DNA of 64,000 nucleotides from an uncultured Prolixibacteraceae bacterium (lineage in GTDB: Bacteria > Bacteroidota > Bacteroidia > Bacteroidales > Prolixibacteraceae): positions 1 through 64,000 of the forward strand of contig CALGIG010000033.1 of the NCBI GenBank assembly GCA_937915865.1. Direction: 5' to 3'. The position numbers and the translations under genes are program-made. Position 1 is the stretch's first letter; each line of letters starts with the position of its first letter. Positions 1-7,921 of this stretch are shown here, piece by piece. The notes under the pieces were generated by a model. The model searched no databases. It saw only the letters and a program-made list of their open reading frames with translations, and had not been told where the DNA came from.

Positions 1-1
1 A

Positions 2-418
2 AATAATGACCGCGAAATCAAACATATCGGATGCAAGCGGTTCGGTATCCAGCATACGCTGAGAGGTATTTACACGCATAATGGACTGCTCTATTTTCAT
101 CTCCAGTTGAAAAACTCATCGAACGTTCCGTTTAATGTCGATTTTATCACCTTCAAAATCGTGGATAAACAAGTGGCCAAGCGCACCGCCATTCAGGAAC
201 AGGTGATTTGGCCGCTCCGCGCTTACAACAACCTTATGCTGATTAGCGGTAAGCATACCGAACGGATGATTTTCGTACTGCCGAAATTCACCATTCCAGA
301 CGATAAAATGCTGGTCGTGGAACTGAACGAACAAAACGGAGGGCGGCATCAGCGGTTTACCGTGGATAACGCCCTCCTGGTACGGGCAAAGGTGATTAAC
401 GAACTCAAAGCGAAATAG
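2..418 (+). CDS. traN: Conjugative transposon protein TraN, C-terminal part
   Basis: The frame is open from base 2, so the 5' end lies outside the window; an internal TTG at 107 is not a likely start. The visible 138 codons match the C-terminal beta-rich part of Bacteroides TraN (DUF4138). That protein is thought to be the VirB9-like outer part of the CTnDOT-type mating channel. It is followed after 2 bases by traO and then traQ, the standard order at the 3' end of these tra operons. Identification rests on sequence resemblance plus gene order. Confidence 0.8.
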   Translation, partial: NNDREIKHIGCKRFGIQHTLRGIYTHNGLLYFHLQLKNSSNVPFNVDFITFKIVDKQVAKRTAIQEQVIWPLRAYNNLMLISGKHTERMIFVLPKFTIPDDKMLVVELNEQNGGRHQRFTVDNALLVRAKVINELKAK

Positions 419-420
419 TC

Positions 421-1005
421 ATGAAGCGGATAATATTTATTCTGACGTTGGTGCTATGCTTCGCCCTTCCGGGCGGGGCATACGCCCAGCGTTGTTTACC
501 CGGTATGCGGGGCATACAGGTAACGGGCGGCATGGTGGACGGCTTTTACTCGTCCCCGACCAAGAGTGAAACGGGCTATTACTTCGGTGCTGCAATGGCA
601 ACTTACGTTAAGAGCGGCAATAAGTGGGTGTTCGGCGGGGAATACTTTGAGCGATACTATCCCTATAAAGACAGCCGCCTGCCGGTGGCGCAGTTTACCG
701 CCGAAGGCGGTTACTTCCTGAATGTCCTGTCCGATCCGTCAAAAACCTTTTCCCTTTCGCTGGGCGGCTCGGCAGTGGCAGGTTATGAAACGGTGAATTG
801 GGGAGATAAGCTGCTGTTCGATGGCTCGACCCTCGAAACCCGCGACCGCTTTGTGTACGGCGGGGCAATCACGTTGGAAATGGAAACCTACCTGACCGAC
901 TGCGTTGTTTTGCTGCTCACCGGGCGTGAACGCATCCTGTCCGGTTCCGACGTGTCAAAGTTCCATACGCAGTTTGGGGTGGGGTTAAAATTCATCATCA
1001 ACTAA
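421..1005 (+). CDS. traO: Conjugal transfer protein TraO
   Basis: A protein of 194 aa with a clear Sec signal peptide (hydrophobic stretch ending near residue 22 at AYAQ). It has repeated aromatic and glycine-rich beta strands, as in small outer-membrane barrel proteins, and ends in an amphipathic strand (GVGLKFIIN). Length and sequence fit Bacteroides TraO, an envelope component of the mating apparatus. It starts 2 bases after traN and is followed by traQ, so the three are almost certainly co-transcribed. Confidence 0.85.
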   Translation: MKRIIFILTLVLCFALPGGAYAQRCLPGMRGIQVTGGMVDGFYSSPTKSETGYYFGAAMATYVKSGNKWVFGGEYFERYYPYKDSRLPVAQFTAEGGYFLNVLSDPSKTFSLSLGGSAVAGYETVNWGDKLLFDGSTLETRDRFVYGGAITLEMETYLTDCVVLLLTGRERILSGSDVSKFHTQFGVGLKFIIN

Positions 1006-1016
1006 AATAAGCGACC

Positions 1017-1466
1017 ATGAGAAAAATTAGAAAATTCTTAGGCATAACAATGTGGCTGGTGGCTATGATGCTGCTGGCCTTCGCCTGTAACGACGATTTG
1101 GATATTCGTTCGTGCTACTTATTTGATTTGGAAACTATGCCGGTTCCTAAAAGGATTGTGCAGGACGAAACGGTGGAAATCCGCTGCCAGCTTGTAAAGG
1201 AGGGTAACTATCAGGACGCGAAGTTTTATATACGTTATTTCCAGCCCGACGGCATGGGCGAGCTTCACATGGAGGACGGAACGGTGTTAGCCCCGAATGA
1301 CCTCTATCCGCTCACAAAAGAGGTGTTCCGGCTCTACTACACGTCCCGCTGCACAGATCAGCAAGTGATTGACGTGTATATACAGGATTCGTTCGGGCAG
1401 GTTGTTCAAAAGACATTCTCGTTCCAAAACGAGAGTATCAAAGAGGAAGGGAAAGGTGAAGATTAA
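1017..1466 (+). CDS. traQ: Conjugal transfer protein TraQ (DUF3872)
   Basis: A protein of 149 aa. The N-terminal hydrophobic segment ends in LLAFACNDD, a lipobox with Cys about residue 24, so it is probably an outer-membrane lipoprotein. The rest is beta-rich with the look of the DUF3872/TraQ family of Bacteroides conjugative transposons. It sits 11 bases after traO. In many elements a TraP primase lies between traO and traQ; here it is absent. A hairpin terminator follows at 1541-1571, making this the last gene of the rightward tra operon. Confidence 0.8.
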   Translation: MRKIRKFLGITMWLVAMMLLAFACNDDLDIRSCYLFDLETMPVPKRIVQDETVEIRCQLVKEGNYQDAKFYIRYFQPDGMGELHMEDGTVLAPNDLYPLTKEVFRLYYTSRCTDQQVIDVYIQDSFGQVVQKTFSFQNESIKEEGKGED

Positions 1467-1540
1467 ACCCCTTTTATAGACTGATAGGAGTCTGTATCAG
1501 CCTATTCCTGTTAATTGTTTACTATAGTTTTTAGGTTGAG

Positions 1541-1571
1541 AAAACGCTCGGAGTAATTCGGGCGTTTTTAT
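1541..1571. terminator. Probable bidirectional terminator after traQ
   Basis: The arms AAACGCTC (1542-1549) and GGGCGTTT (1560-1567) pair with one G-T wobble, followed by T residues on the plus strand and matching A residues on the other side. It lies between the convergent genes traQ and the leftward 109-aa gene and could serve both. Confidence 0.75.
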
Positions 1572-1572
1572 T

Positions 1573-1902
1573 TCATTCATCTTCCTTCAACCATACTGTC
1601 GCATAAATTTCGCCCTTCTTGTCTTTCTTCTCATTGAAACTGACAGAACTGACCGTTCCGGCAGCTATACCTACTTCGTAAAGCCAGTCCGAAAGGTCAC
1701 CATTCCATTGAGCTAAATTTCTCCTTCCTTCCGTTGTGAGGTTGTCCATAATGTCCTCCCTCTGGAGATTTTCATCAATCCACACCCACCCATTGACATC
1801 TTCCCCTGCCCTGGGCAGAAAAGGTAAATTCCATTTTACCCATACTTCAAGCGGATTGTCGAAAAAGGAATGTATAACCGCAAATTTAATTTCTGTACCC
1901 AT
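1573..1902 (-). CDS. Hypothetical ICE accessory protein (109 aa)
   Basis: A soluble acidic protein of 109 aa, rich in Trp and Asp/Glu, with no signal peptide, membrane segment or motif I can assign. It is the last gene of a short leftward pair with the 110-aa gene at 1942-2274 and ends next to the shared terminator at 1541-1571. Coding is supported by normal composition and by placement between well-formed neighbours. Function unknown. Confidence 0.6.
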   Translation of the reverse strand: MGTEIKFAVIHSFFDNPLEVWVKWNLPFLPRAGEDVNGWVWIDENLQREDIMDNLTTEGRRNLAQWNGDLSDWLYEVGIAAGTVSSVSFNEKKDKKGEIYATVWLKEDE

Positions 1903-1941
1903 ATCTGTAAAGTTTATAATGTCGAATGATTGTCAGCTTTC

Positions 1942-2274
1942 CTATTCCGGGTTTGATGTTTCATTGCCACCGGGTTGCATCACCTGTTGCCGCTTCTGCT
2001 CTTTCTCTTTCTTCTTCTTTTCGACTTTAGCCTTGTCGTCGGCTATAATCTCTTTGAGGGGCTTAACAGAAAGTGGCTCCTCCCGCTTGAACCTTTTGAA
2101 ATATATTTCTTCGATGAATTGGGGCAACGGCGCTTTCCACGTCTCCTGCTTATGGTTGTCGATCTTGCCCAGCTTGTCAGGGTTTAAGCCCAATTCGCGA
2201 GCCATTTGGATGTGTTTATCGGACAGCTTATGTTTCTTTTGGGCGGCAACCCATTTCTCTATTTTTACGGCCAT
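1942..2274 (-). CDS. Conserved hypothetical protein with charged C-terminus
   Basis: A protein of 110 aa. Residues 1-60 look like a small conserved Bacteroidota domain (start MAVKIEKWVAAQ, then LSDKHIQMARELGLNP) that recurs in ICE accessory regions, to my recollection. Residues 65-100 are a Lys/Glu-rich, probably helical tail followed by a Gln/Asn/Pro end. There are no catalytic motifs. It is followed by the 109-aa gene on the same strand. Function unknown; a nucleic-acid-binding role is only a guess from the charge. Confidence 0.6.
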   Translation of the reverse strand: MAVKIEKWVAAQKKHKLSDKHIQMARELGLNPDKLGKIDNHKQETWKAPLPQFIEEIYFKRFKREEPLSVKPLKEIIADDKAKVEKKKKEKEQKRQQVMQPGGNETSNPE

Positions 2275-2401
2275 ATATTTGATATTTTCAGACTGTAAAG
2301 ATAGGAAATGCCAGCGGATCAGGCTTAAAACTCTAAAGGAAATCCGCTGTCATGTTGGCTTTTTGTTACTTTTTCTCCCCGTTCGTTTAGTGAGTCATGG
2401 A

Positions 2402-2430
2402 AAAAGTAACGGGCGGTTATTCGCCGCCCG
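2402..2430 (-). terminator. Terminator of the leftward pcf operon, overlapping a stop codon
   Basis: A perfect 7-bp stem, CGGGCGG (2410-2416) and CCGCCCG (2424-2430), is followed on the minus strand by a T-rich run (TTACTTTTT). The stop codon of the DUF3873 gene (2417-2419) lies in the loop, so the last codons of that gene form one stem arm. It ends the leftward operon that begins near 6167. Confidence 0.8.
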
Positions 2431-2650
2431 TATTGGTTCTTTCCTGCTTTTCTGAAAGCCATTCATCCCGCCGTTTCCGGCATTCTCCCAACGATTTGGC
2501 GACGGTAGAAAAAAGTTCTCCGTCTGTATGGCGGTAATCATATTGGAAGTATTCTGTTCCTCTGAACGCACCCGCAATAAAGGTTGTGTAATTCTCTTGT
2601 CCCTGTTCGCATACGGAACAGCCGTTATGGTTGATTGAATTTGTCTTCAT
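2417..2650 (-). CDS. DUF3873 family protein
   Basis: A protein of 77 aa from the start chosen here (MKTNSINHNG). A longer frame begins at 2713, but its first codons overlap the preceding gene, which ends at 2665. Starting at 2650 leaves a normal 14-base gap and matches the usual beginning of DUF3873 proteins. Conserved words are CSVCEQGQENYTTF and YDYRHTDGELF. The CxxC could bind metal or form a disulfide. Known from Bacteroides conjugative elements, function unknown. Last gene of the leftward operon. Confidence 0.75.
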   Translation of the reverse strand: MKTNSINHNGCSVCEQGQENYTTFIAGAFRGTEYFQYDYRHTDGELFSTVAKSLGECRKRRDEWLSEKQERTNTGGE

Positions 2651-2664
2651 TGCTATATCTTGTT

Positions 2665-3144
2665 TTAGTTCAAATTGTCGATTATTCTCACTGGTGTATT
2701 TTTTACAAGCCATTCTTTCACGTTATCCATGTTGTATTCGGAGGTAATAATCGCGGTGTGTTCGTCTATTTGGGTAAATCGGGATGATTCGTAGTTGCCA
2801 ATCCATTCCTTCAGGTTGACGGTCTGCCAATTTGAGTAGTCGCCCGTAAACATTCTGTTTATCTCCCGGATGGTCTGCGAGAATGTAACCTTTATTGTTT
2901 CGTACCTGTCGTCTATGATTTCCAAATGATGAAGCGATCCGAACTCATCATGCAGTCGGGCGTGTGCCCAATCATATTCGTATAATTCATTTCCCCATTG
3001 GTGCGGTTCATCAAAGCGTACTTTGACCTCTGCGACGTGTTGGGTTATGGTTGTTTCCTCGATAACACCTGTTACCATTAAGCCTGTAAAAATGCACTTG
3101 CAACGCTTTCCTATCAGGTTCTCGTTTACTTCTGTTGTTTTCAT
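2665..3144 (-). CDS. Hypothetical protein in pcf operon (159 aa)
   Basis: A soluble acidic protein of 159 aa, not confidently recognised. The N-terminal third (IGKRCKCIFTGLMVTGVIEE, then VRFDEPHQWGNELYEYDWAHAR) looks like a small beta-barrel or Tudor-like fold, suggesting a binding role, but there is no diagnostic motif. It lies 18 bases downstream of pcfJ and 14 bases upstream of the DUF3873 gene, on the same strand, so it belongs to the pcfK-pcfJ operon. Confidence 0.6.
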   Translation of the reverse strand: MKTTEVNENLIGKRCKCIFTGLMVTGVIEETTITQHVAEVKVRFDEPHQWGNELYEYDWAHARLHDEFGSLHHLEIIDDRYETIKVTFSQTIREINRMFTGDYSNWQTVNLKEWIGNYESSRFTQIDEHTAIITSEYNMDNVKEWLVKNTPVRIIDNLN

Positions 3145-3162
3145 ATCTGTTGAATTATTAAG

Positions 3163-4458
3163 TTATGCTGCCAATCGTTTTTCAATTAAAGAAATGTTGT
3201 TGTTTACCAACTTGATTATCCGCTCGTGGTACTCCGTATTTGTGTTGCATATGCCCCTCGATTGGATAACCTGCAATTTGGATAGCGATATTTCAATGGT
3301 TTCAATCCGTTTCCCGTCTATACAGGCAGAGAGGATAAGGCTATCGGTCTTTGAATGGTAACTGCCTACACAATGCTTCATTTTTTGACCTTCTAACACT
3401 ATCTCGGCAACGCTTTCAAGCACCCGAACATTGATAAGTCCGTCCGAAAACATCAACCCGAAGAATCGTTCTTTGGCTTTTCTGTACTCGGCTTCTTTCT
3501 CCAATTGCTTTTCAAGTTTCTGCCGTTCATCTGCTTGTGCTTTCTTCCGCATATAGCGGTCGTGTTCGGCTTTCAGGTCGGCAGGGCAAACGTATTTTGC
3601 ATTATGCAGGTCTTTACTGAAGAAGCGTAGAAAGTCGATATAATCGCACCAAAGCGTGACATCTTTGATCGTGTAATTATTGCGGATGCAGATGCGGACG
3701 GATGCCCAATAATTGTCAATGTTCCTTTGCCAACCCATATCCAGCAACCGTTTCAGCAGTTCGGTTTGTTCTGTCTTTATCAGGGTTTCTGCTCTGCTGT
3801 CAGATAACAGAGTGCGGAACAGGTCTAACGGTTTTTGTCCGTACAATGCCGTTTTATAGCCTGTCCTTTTGAGTTCGGGGATAAGTTTCTGGCGTGGATA
3901 GACAATACCTGTATAGATTCTGTCATATACATTGATGCAAAATTTATTGTTGCTGTTTTCGTTACGAAGTTCCAACGGAGTACCGAATATCCACGAATCG
4001 TAATACAGAGTACCCATTGTCTGACGAAGGCGGGCAATGGTGCAATATTTGCCGTTTGGAGCTATCCACCGTTGCATCACTTCGCTGTGGGAGTATTTCG
4101 TTTGTTCGCCAATTTTGGCGGTGCAACTTATCATTACGGAACGCACTACCTGAAAACCCTTATGGGCGGTGATTACGGTCATGTAATACTTGTCGTCAAA
4201 TACACGTTTTTTGGTGACTTTTACCTTTAGTTTCGTGTTGCACTCAGGGCAGGTGCAATCCGTTAGGACAGATACCAAATACCCTGCGCCCTGCCACGAA
4301 TGACCGCATTGGGTACAGGTAATTGTACCTTTTTCGGTTCTCCGTCCAACGTGTTCAATGGCATTATCATACCCCCATTGTATCTGCTGTTGGGTAATAG
4401 TAGGAAGCGTTTTACTCGCTTCCACTATTTGCTGTTGGAATTTATTTTTAGGTTTCAT
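3163..4458 (-). CDS. pcfJ: PcfJ-like protein
   Basis: A protein of 431 aa. An N-terminal zinc-ribbon motif (CTQCGHSW then CTCPEC, about residues 48-75) precedes a long central region. The C-terminal PcfJ domain (about 325-420) has the typical KHCVGSYHSK and later IQSRGICN. PcfJ was named from the conjugative plasmid pCF10 and is common in Bacteroidota mobile elements; its biochemical role is not settled. pcfK starts 11 bases upstream, the usual pairing. The zinc ribbon suggests contact with DNA or RNA. Confidence 0.8.
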   Translation of the reverse strand: MKPKNKFQQQIVEASKTLPTITQQQIQWGYDNAIEHVGRRTEKGTITCTQCGHSWQGAGYLVSVLTDCTCPECNTKLKVKVTKKRVFDDKYYMTVITAHKGFQVVRSVMISCTAKIGEQTKYSHSEVMQRWIAPNGKYCTIARLRQTMGTLYYDSWIFGTPLELRNENSNNKFCINVYDRIYTGIVYPRQKLIPELKRTGYKTALYGQKPLDLFRTLLSDSRAETLIKTEQTELLKRLLDMGWQRNIDNYWASVRICIRNNYTIKDVTLWCDYIDFLRFFSKDLHNAKYVCPADLKAEHDRYMRKKAQADERQKLEKQLEKEAEYRKAKERFFGLMFSDGLINVRVLESVAEIVLEGQKMKHCVGSYHSKTDSLILSACIDGKRIETIEISLSKLQVIQSRGICNTNTEYHERIIKLVNNNISLIEKRLAA

Positions 4459-4469
4459 AAGTCGGTATA

Positions 4470-4880
4470 TTAAAAATCGAATAAACTTGGTTGGGGATTA
4501 AGGGTTACTTTCTTGGCCTTTTTTACAGGCTGTGTTATCTTCCTGTATGCTTCGTCCTGCGCCTTGTGTATGGCCTCTTGGCGAGCCTGTTCCTTTTCCT
4601 CTGCGGTCAGTTCTACCACATGGTTGACAACTACATGGGCGTTCATCGGCTTGCCTGCCTCGGTGTTATCTTCGTCATAGTAATGCACTGCCATACCGAA
4701 GATTTCATCATCCGCAAAACCATTACAACCACTTTTTTGTACTGTATTAAGGATATAGGTTATGCAGTCGTCTATATTTTTTCTCGGTGCGGAATACTTG
4801 AAAGAAAAGAGTATATCGTCCTCTGCCCGTTGATCTAAGTAAGCCTTTACCGTTGCTTTGAAATTGTCTGTTGCTTTCAT
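4470..4880 (-). CDS. pcfK: PcfK-like protein with C-terminal clamp-binding-like motif
   Basis: A protein of 136 aa that resembles the PcfK family (N-terminal MKATDNFKATVKAYLDQRAEDD; middle FADDEIFGMAVHYYDED). A Lys/Gln/Glu-rich helix leads to a short tail ending QPSLFDF. The tail fits the QxxLF-type peptide by which many bacterial proteins bind the DNA polymerase beta sliding clamp, so PcfK may act at replication forks during transfer or establishment; this is inferred. It is followed after 11 bases by pcfJ. Confidence 0.8.
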   Translation of the reverse strand: MKATDNFKATVKAYLDQRAEDDILFSFKYSAPRKNIDDCITYILNTVQKSGCNGFADDEIFGMAVHYYDEDNTEAGKPMNAHVVVNHVVELTAEEKEQARQEAIHKAQDEAYRKITQPVKKAKKVTLNPQPSLFDF

Positions 4881-4935
4881 ATTTGTGGGGGTATTGTAGG
4901 GCGGATTGCTCCGCCCTGTGTGAATAATCTGTTTG

Positions 4936-5931
4936 TTAACTGAGGTTTACCAACCGACGTAAATCGTCCTCCTTGCTCTTTTGGAATATCCAACCAGCTT
5001 GGCGGTGTTCGTTCAAGGTGAGGTACTTATTGAAGCGTCCGCCCAATGCTGCAAGCTGATCTTTTATGGCTTTCGTGTCACCGAATATGGCTACCGATTT
5101 CTCGGAATAATCGACAATGGTGTAACTGCCTGTTACCGGTTCTGCTGTTTCGGTTGCCTCTGTCGTCTGCGGAGCGGCTTTGATGCGAATATTTGCCTCA
5201 TTTCCTGCGGTATAGGCGTATTCCTCTATAAAGCGTTCCCTGTCGTATATCCGTTCTTTTTCGATAATCCACCCGTGATATTTGCTTTCTCCCAGATAGT
5301 AGCCATGACCGCCCGTGTAATTTTCACGGTGTTCGTACTCTTCGTTTTTCTCAGTCAGATAGATGGTTTCCCCGAAGTTTCCCGCATGGCTGCGCATTTC
5401 CTGAAAGTTGTTTTTCATGTGGGAGGAAAAGCCTAAAATCACGGTGCGCACGGTCGATGCCGAATAATAATCCGTATAGGGGTCGGAATTGTCTTCCCGC
5501 TCACAGGCAATTATAACGGCTTGTGCATCGGCTGGGATTATCTCTTTCAGGCGCTCCCGTCCAATGGCTGCAACCTCTTCCCGCCGTTGCTTCTCCTGCT
5601 GTTCCGCTTCCCGCTCCGCATTGGCTTTTGCCTGTGCTTCCTCTAGTAATACCGCCACCTCGAAAGCATCTAAAAACTGCGGGTTCTTATCATCGTAATA
5701 GTGGCCTATCCCAAATTTTTCGCTCAATGGCCTGATTAGGTCGGATGTGCTGAACTCCTTTGTACGGAGGTTTAGCAGTTTATAAGTAATACCCCACTGA
5801 TTTTTAGCGATTTCGTACACTACATACTTGTCGTAGCTGTATCCCTCCAATTGGATAACCTGATTGACTTCTACGGTCTGTTTATCGGTGTCGATTTCCT
5901 TACCTGCAAACAATAAATATTTTTTTGCCAT
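4936..5931 (-). CDS. ICE accessory protein with C-terminal GDTKAIKDQL motif
   Basis: A protein of 331 aa with no signal peptide. Residues 1-80 form a compact beta-rich region; about 90-130 is a Glu/Gln/Ala/Arg-rich predicted coiled coil; the middle is uncharacterised. The last 60 residues hold a motif (FGDTKAIKDQLAALGGRFN, then AGWIFQKSKEDDL) that I know from several Bacteroidota mobile-element proteins of unknown function, where it ends different proteins like a docking or DNA-binding module. First large gene of the leftward operon containing pcfK and pcfJ. Confidence 0.65.
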   Translation of the reverse strand: MAKKYLLFAGKEIDTDKQTVEVNQVIQLEGYSYDKYVVYEIAKNQWGITYKLLNLRTKEFSTSDLIRPLSEKFGIGHYYDDKNPQFLDAFEVAVLLEEAQAKANAEREAEQQEKQRREEVAAIGRERLKEIIPADAQAVIIACEREDNSDPYTDYYSASTVRTVILGFSSHMKNNFQEMRSHAGNFGETIYLTEKNEEYEHRENYTGGHGYYLGESKYHGWIIEKERIYDRERFIEEYAYTAGNEANIRIKAAPQTTEATETAEPVTGSYTIVDYSEKSVAIFGDTKAIKDQLAALGGRFNKYLTLNEHRQAGWIFQKSKEDDLRRLVNLS

Positions 5932-5942
5932 GACTGTAATTT

Positions 5943-6167
5943 TTAGAATGTTAGAAAAATGATTGTTACTAAAAGTGCAATTGCTACCGCCAGAATGAGA
6001 AGCGAGAGAAGGCAGGAAAGAAGCCCTTTCAGGAATTTAAACCCAATATACACTCCCGTAACCACCGCCACGAAAGACCAGCCCCACAGGGCGAATCCTG
6101 CAACTGCAAACCCTATCTTTAAAACCCAACCTATGCTAATTGGAAGGTAGGAGGATCGATGTTTCAT
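5943..6167 (-). CDS. Small membrane protein
   Basis: About 74 aa from the ATG at 6167 (MKHRSSYLPI), preferred over one 21 bases upstream because it gives a short basic N-terminus before the first membrane segment. There are two to three hydrophobic segments (IGWVLKIGFAVAGFALWGW; FVAVVTGVYIGF; then a long one to the C-terminus). It lies 11 bases upstream of the 331-aa gene, as first gene of the leftward operon. Function unknown. Confidence 0.5.
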   Translation of the reverse strand: MKHRSSYLPISIGWVLKIGFAVAGFALWGWSFVAVVTGVYIGFKFLKGLLSCLLSLLILAVAIALLVTIIFLTF

Positions 6168-6638
6168 ATTTTTTTCTGCTCGTATCATAATTTCTGACTT
6201 TTTTTTTAACGCTATGCCGTATCGGAGCCGGTGAGGAGTGTTCGAGTTTCAGGAGCTTAAAAAAGGTAGTGTTTAGCCGTGCAAGGTTTTGGCGAATAAA
6301 TACGCTCACCCGGATAGCTGAAGGAAGGGAAAGAGGAAGATTTTTCGACAAACCCGCCAGGGCTTGACCTTGCGGCGGCGTGAAGAACACGGAAATACCT
6401 TTGCGCCTGAAATCGAACTCTCATTAGGCTTCGATGGCATTCCGCTAAACGGGGAAGAAATAATAAAAAGATACGGACGGAAAAAACATCGATCCCACGG
6501 TTCAATTCTGCATCCGTGGGTCAAATTCCATTGGCGGGGATTAGGACAAACAACGCCACACCCTGCCAATATCGGACAAATGATTGGCAGCCAAAATATT
6601 TCAAGTATATTTGATACACTAATTAAAATACAGGCAAT
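6168..6638. other. Intergenic region with inverted repeat, divergent promoters expected
   Basis: About 470 bases between the leftward pcf operon and the rightward 138-aa gene, without a convincing gene. It contains a perfect 7-bp inverted repeat, CCCACGG (6494-6500) and CCGTGGG (6514-6520), with a 13-base loop, and a weaker CCGCC/GGCGG pair near 6354-6376. A frame of 101 codons (6364-6669) crosses it but looks non-coding. Divergent promoters must lie here; an origin-of-transfer-like role is possible but unsupported. Confidence 0.4.
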
Positions 6639-7055
6639 ATGGAACGATTTTTTCCACTCAAACATTTAGAGGTGGAACAGTTACGCGATCTGTACCGCGA
6701 TGCCTGCAAGGTCGGCAAATTATTGATCGAATATGATCAACCGGGGATGGAAGGACATTGTGAGATAACCCTATCCGATGATGAGATACTTAAGAATATT
6801 AGTGTTGAGTGTCAAAATCACTTTGTTTTTCACGAAGATTTTGAAGGCTTCCCCGATGCGACTACGGTTGCTTTTCCCTTGTCCCAGCACCCGTTTATAA
6901 CGGCTTATATTGATATTGACAACGCCCGGCTGGATTGGTTTGTCAAAAAGTACGGCCTTGTGGAGTGGTGGCAAATGGAGGGGAGCGAACAAAAGTATTA
7001 TCCGTTCTCAAAATTCTATACGCTGGAGCCGATGAAACGGCATAACTTCAACTGA
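6639..7055 (+). CDS. Hypothetical protein (138 aa)
   Basis: An acidic, soluble protein of 138 aa, rich in aromatic residues (MERFFPLKHLEVEQLRDLYRDAC; later YIDIDNARLDWFVKKYGLVEWWQM). The start context is AT-rich with no Shine-Dalgarno sequence, as usual in this phylum. A strong terminator follows 5 bases after the stop, indicating a self-contained transcription unit. It stands between the accessory operon and the HTH genes of ICE 1. Function unknown. Confidence 0.6.
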   Translation: MERFFPLKHLEVEQLRDLYRDACKVGKLLIEYDQPGMEGHCEITLSDDEILKNISVECQNHFVFHEDFEGFPDATTVAFPLSQHPFITAYIDIDNARLDWFVKKYGLVEWWQMEGSEQKYYPFSKFYTLEPMKRHNFN

Positions 7056-7060
7056 AAACG

Positions 7061-7082
7061 AAGCCCGGCAAGGGGCTTTTTT
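7061..7082 (+). terminator. Rho-independent terminator
   Basis: AAGCCC (7061-7066) pairs with GGGCTT (7073-7078) across a 6-base loop and is followed by a T run. It ends the 138-aa gene. Confidence 0.8.
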
Positions 7083-7200
7083 GGCTCCGTCCTGTGCCAC
7101 TTGCTGCCTGATGCGACCACAGCTTAAACAACTGATACAAAGCCGGGATAATCGGTTTATCTTTGCCTTCCCGTGATAATAAACCATTAAAAAATGAAAG

Positions 7201-7500
7201 ATGGAAATAGTAAGCATAGAAGCCCGTACATTCGAGGCGATGATGTCCCGCTTTCAGGCAATGACCCAAACGGTAGCAGCCCTGCGCAAACGCAGTGAAA
7301 GCAAGGAATTGAAAGAATGGCTGGACAGCCAGGATGTTTGTGAAATACTGGGTGTCACCAAGCGGACGGTGCAAACGCTCCGTGAAACCGGCAAGCTGGG
7401 CTTTACAATGATTGCCCATAAAGTGTATTACAGGAGGGAGGATGTGAAGAAGTTTTTGGACGCATCCGTTACCAGAAAGGAGGTGCGAAATGGGAAATAG
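7201..7500 (+). CDS. HTH_17 (excisionase-like) DNA-binding protein
   Basis: A protein of 99 aa. An N-terminal helix (about 1-45) is followed by a MerR/Xis-type winged helix domain (WLDSQDVCEILGVTKRTVQTLRETGKLGFTMIAHKVYYRREDVKKFL, about 41-88). Such proteins near integrases act as recombination directionality factors or regulators in CTnDOT-type elements (Xis2c/Xis2d). It overlaps the next HTH gene by 11 bases, so the two are translationally coupled. Which integrase they serve cannot be told from the sequence. Confidence 0.75.
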   Translation: MEIVSIEARTFEAMMSRFQAMTQTVAALRKRSESKELKEWLDSQDVCEILGVTKRTVQTLRETGKLGFTMIAHKVYYRREDVKKFLDASVTRKEVRNGK

Positions 7501-7816
7501 AATTTTTGGGTATTTTGATACGGGGGATGACCTCATCACCCAGGATAGCCCGGAGGTCGCCGGGTTCTTCGCTTCGCTCGATGAACTACTGGAAGGGGTT
7601 GAAAAAATAGCGGGAAACTCTAAGCCTTTGTTCTATGGCGAACGATACCTGACAGATATTGAGGTTTCGGAACGCTTGAAAGTCAGCCGCCGTACATTGC
7701 AGGAATGGCGCTACAGCGGAAAGATAGCCTATCTGCAAGTAGGGGGTAAGATACTTTTCAGGGAAAGCGATATTCAGGCTATCCTCGATAAAAGCCTCTG
7801 TCCGGCATTCAGGTAA
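7490..7816 (+). CDS. Second HTH_17 DNA-binding protein
   Basis: A protein of 108 aa. The N-terminal 45 residues are acidic and not recognised; residues about 52-100 form a helix-turn-helix of the excisionase type (YLTDIEVSERLKVSRRTLQEWRYSGKIAYLQVGGKILFRESDIQAIL). It overlaps the upstream HTH gene by 11 bases. Tandem, overlapping HTH genes beside an integrase are typical of Bacteroides ICE excision operons. A long hairpin at 7841-7889 terminates the unit. Confidence 0.75.
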   Translation: MGNRIFGYFDTGDDLITQDSPEVAGFFASLDELLEGVEKIAGNSKPLFYGERYLTDIEVSERLKVSRRTLQEWRYSGKIAYLQVGGKILFRESDIQAILDKSLCPAFR

Positions 7817-7840
7817 TTTTCGTTCCCGCTTGCCAATATA

Positions 7841-7889
7841 AAAACCGGCCTTAAGAAAATCCGTCAAAGGAAATCTTACGGCTGGTTTT
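7841..7889. terminator. Long hairpin terminator between convergent genes
   Basis: AAAACCGGCC (7841-7850) pairs with GGCTGGTTTT (7880-7889), one G-T wobble, with an inner TAAGA/TCTTA pairing. It carries terminal A and T runs on the two sides, so it can act in both directions between the HTH pair and the nuclease gene. Confidence 0.7.
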
Positions 7890-7921
7890 CGGTTTTAGTT
7901 TGCCCGATTCTCATTGTTATC

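Noticed and set aside
1736..2455. 239-codon rightward frame
   Set aside because: Antisense to the two leftward small genes; rich in Cys/Phe/Ser as expected for a shadow frame.
6364..6669. 101-codon rightward frame in the ICE 1 intergenic region
   Set aside because: No recognisable domain, basic low-quality composition, and overlap with the start of the 138-aa gene.
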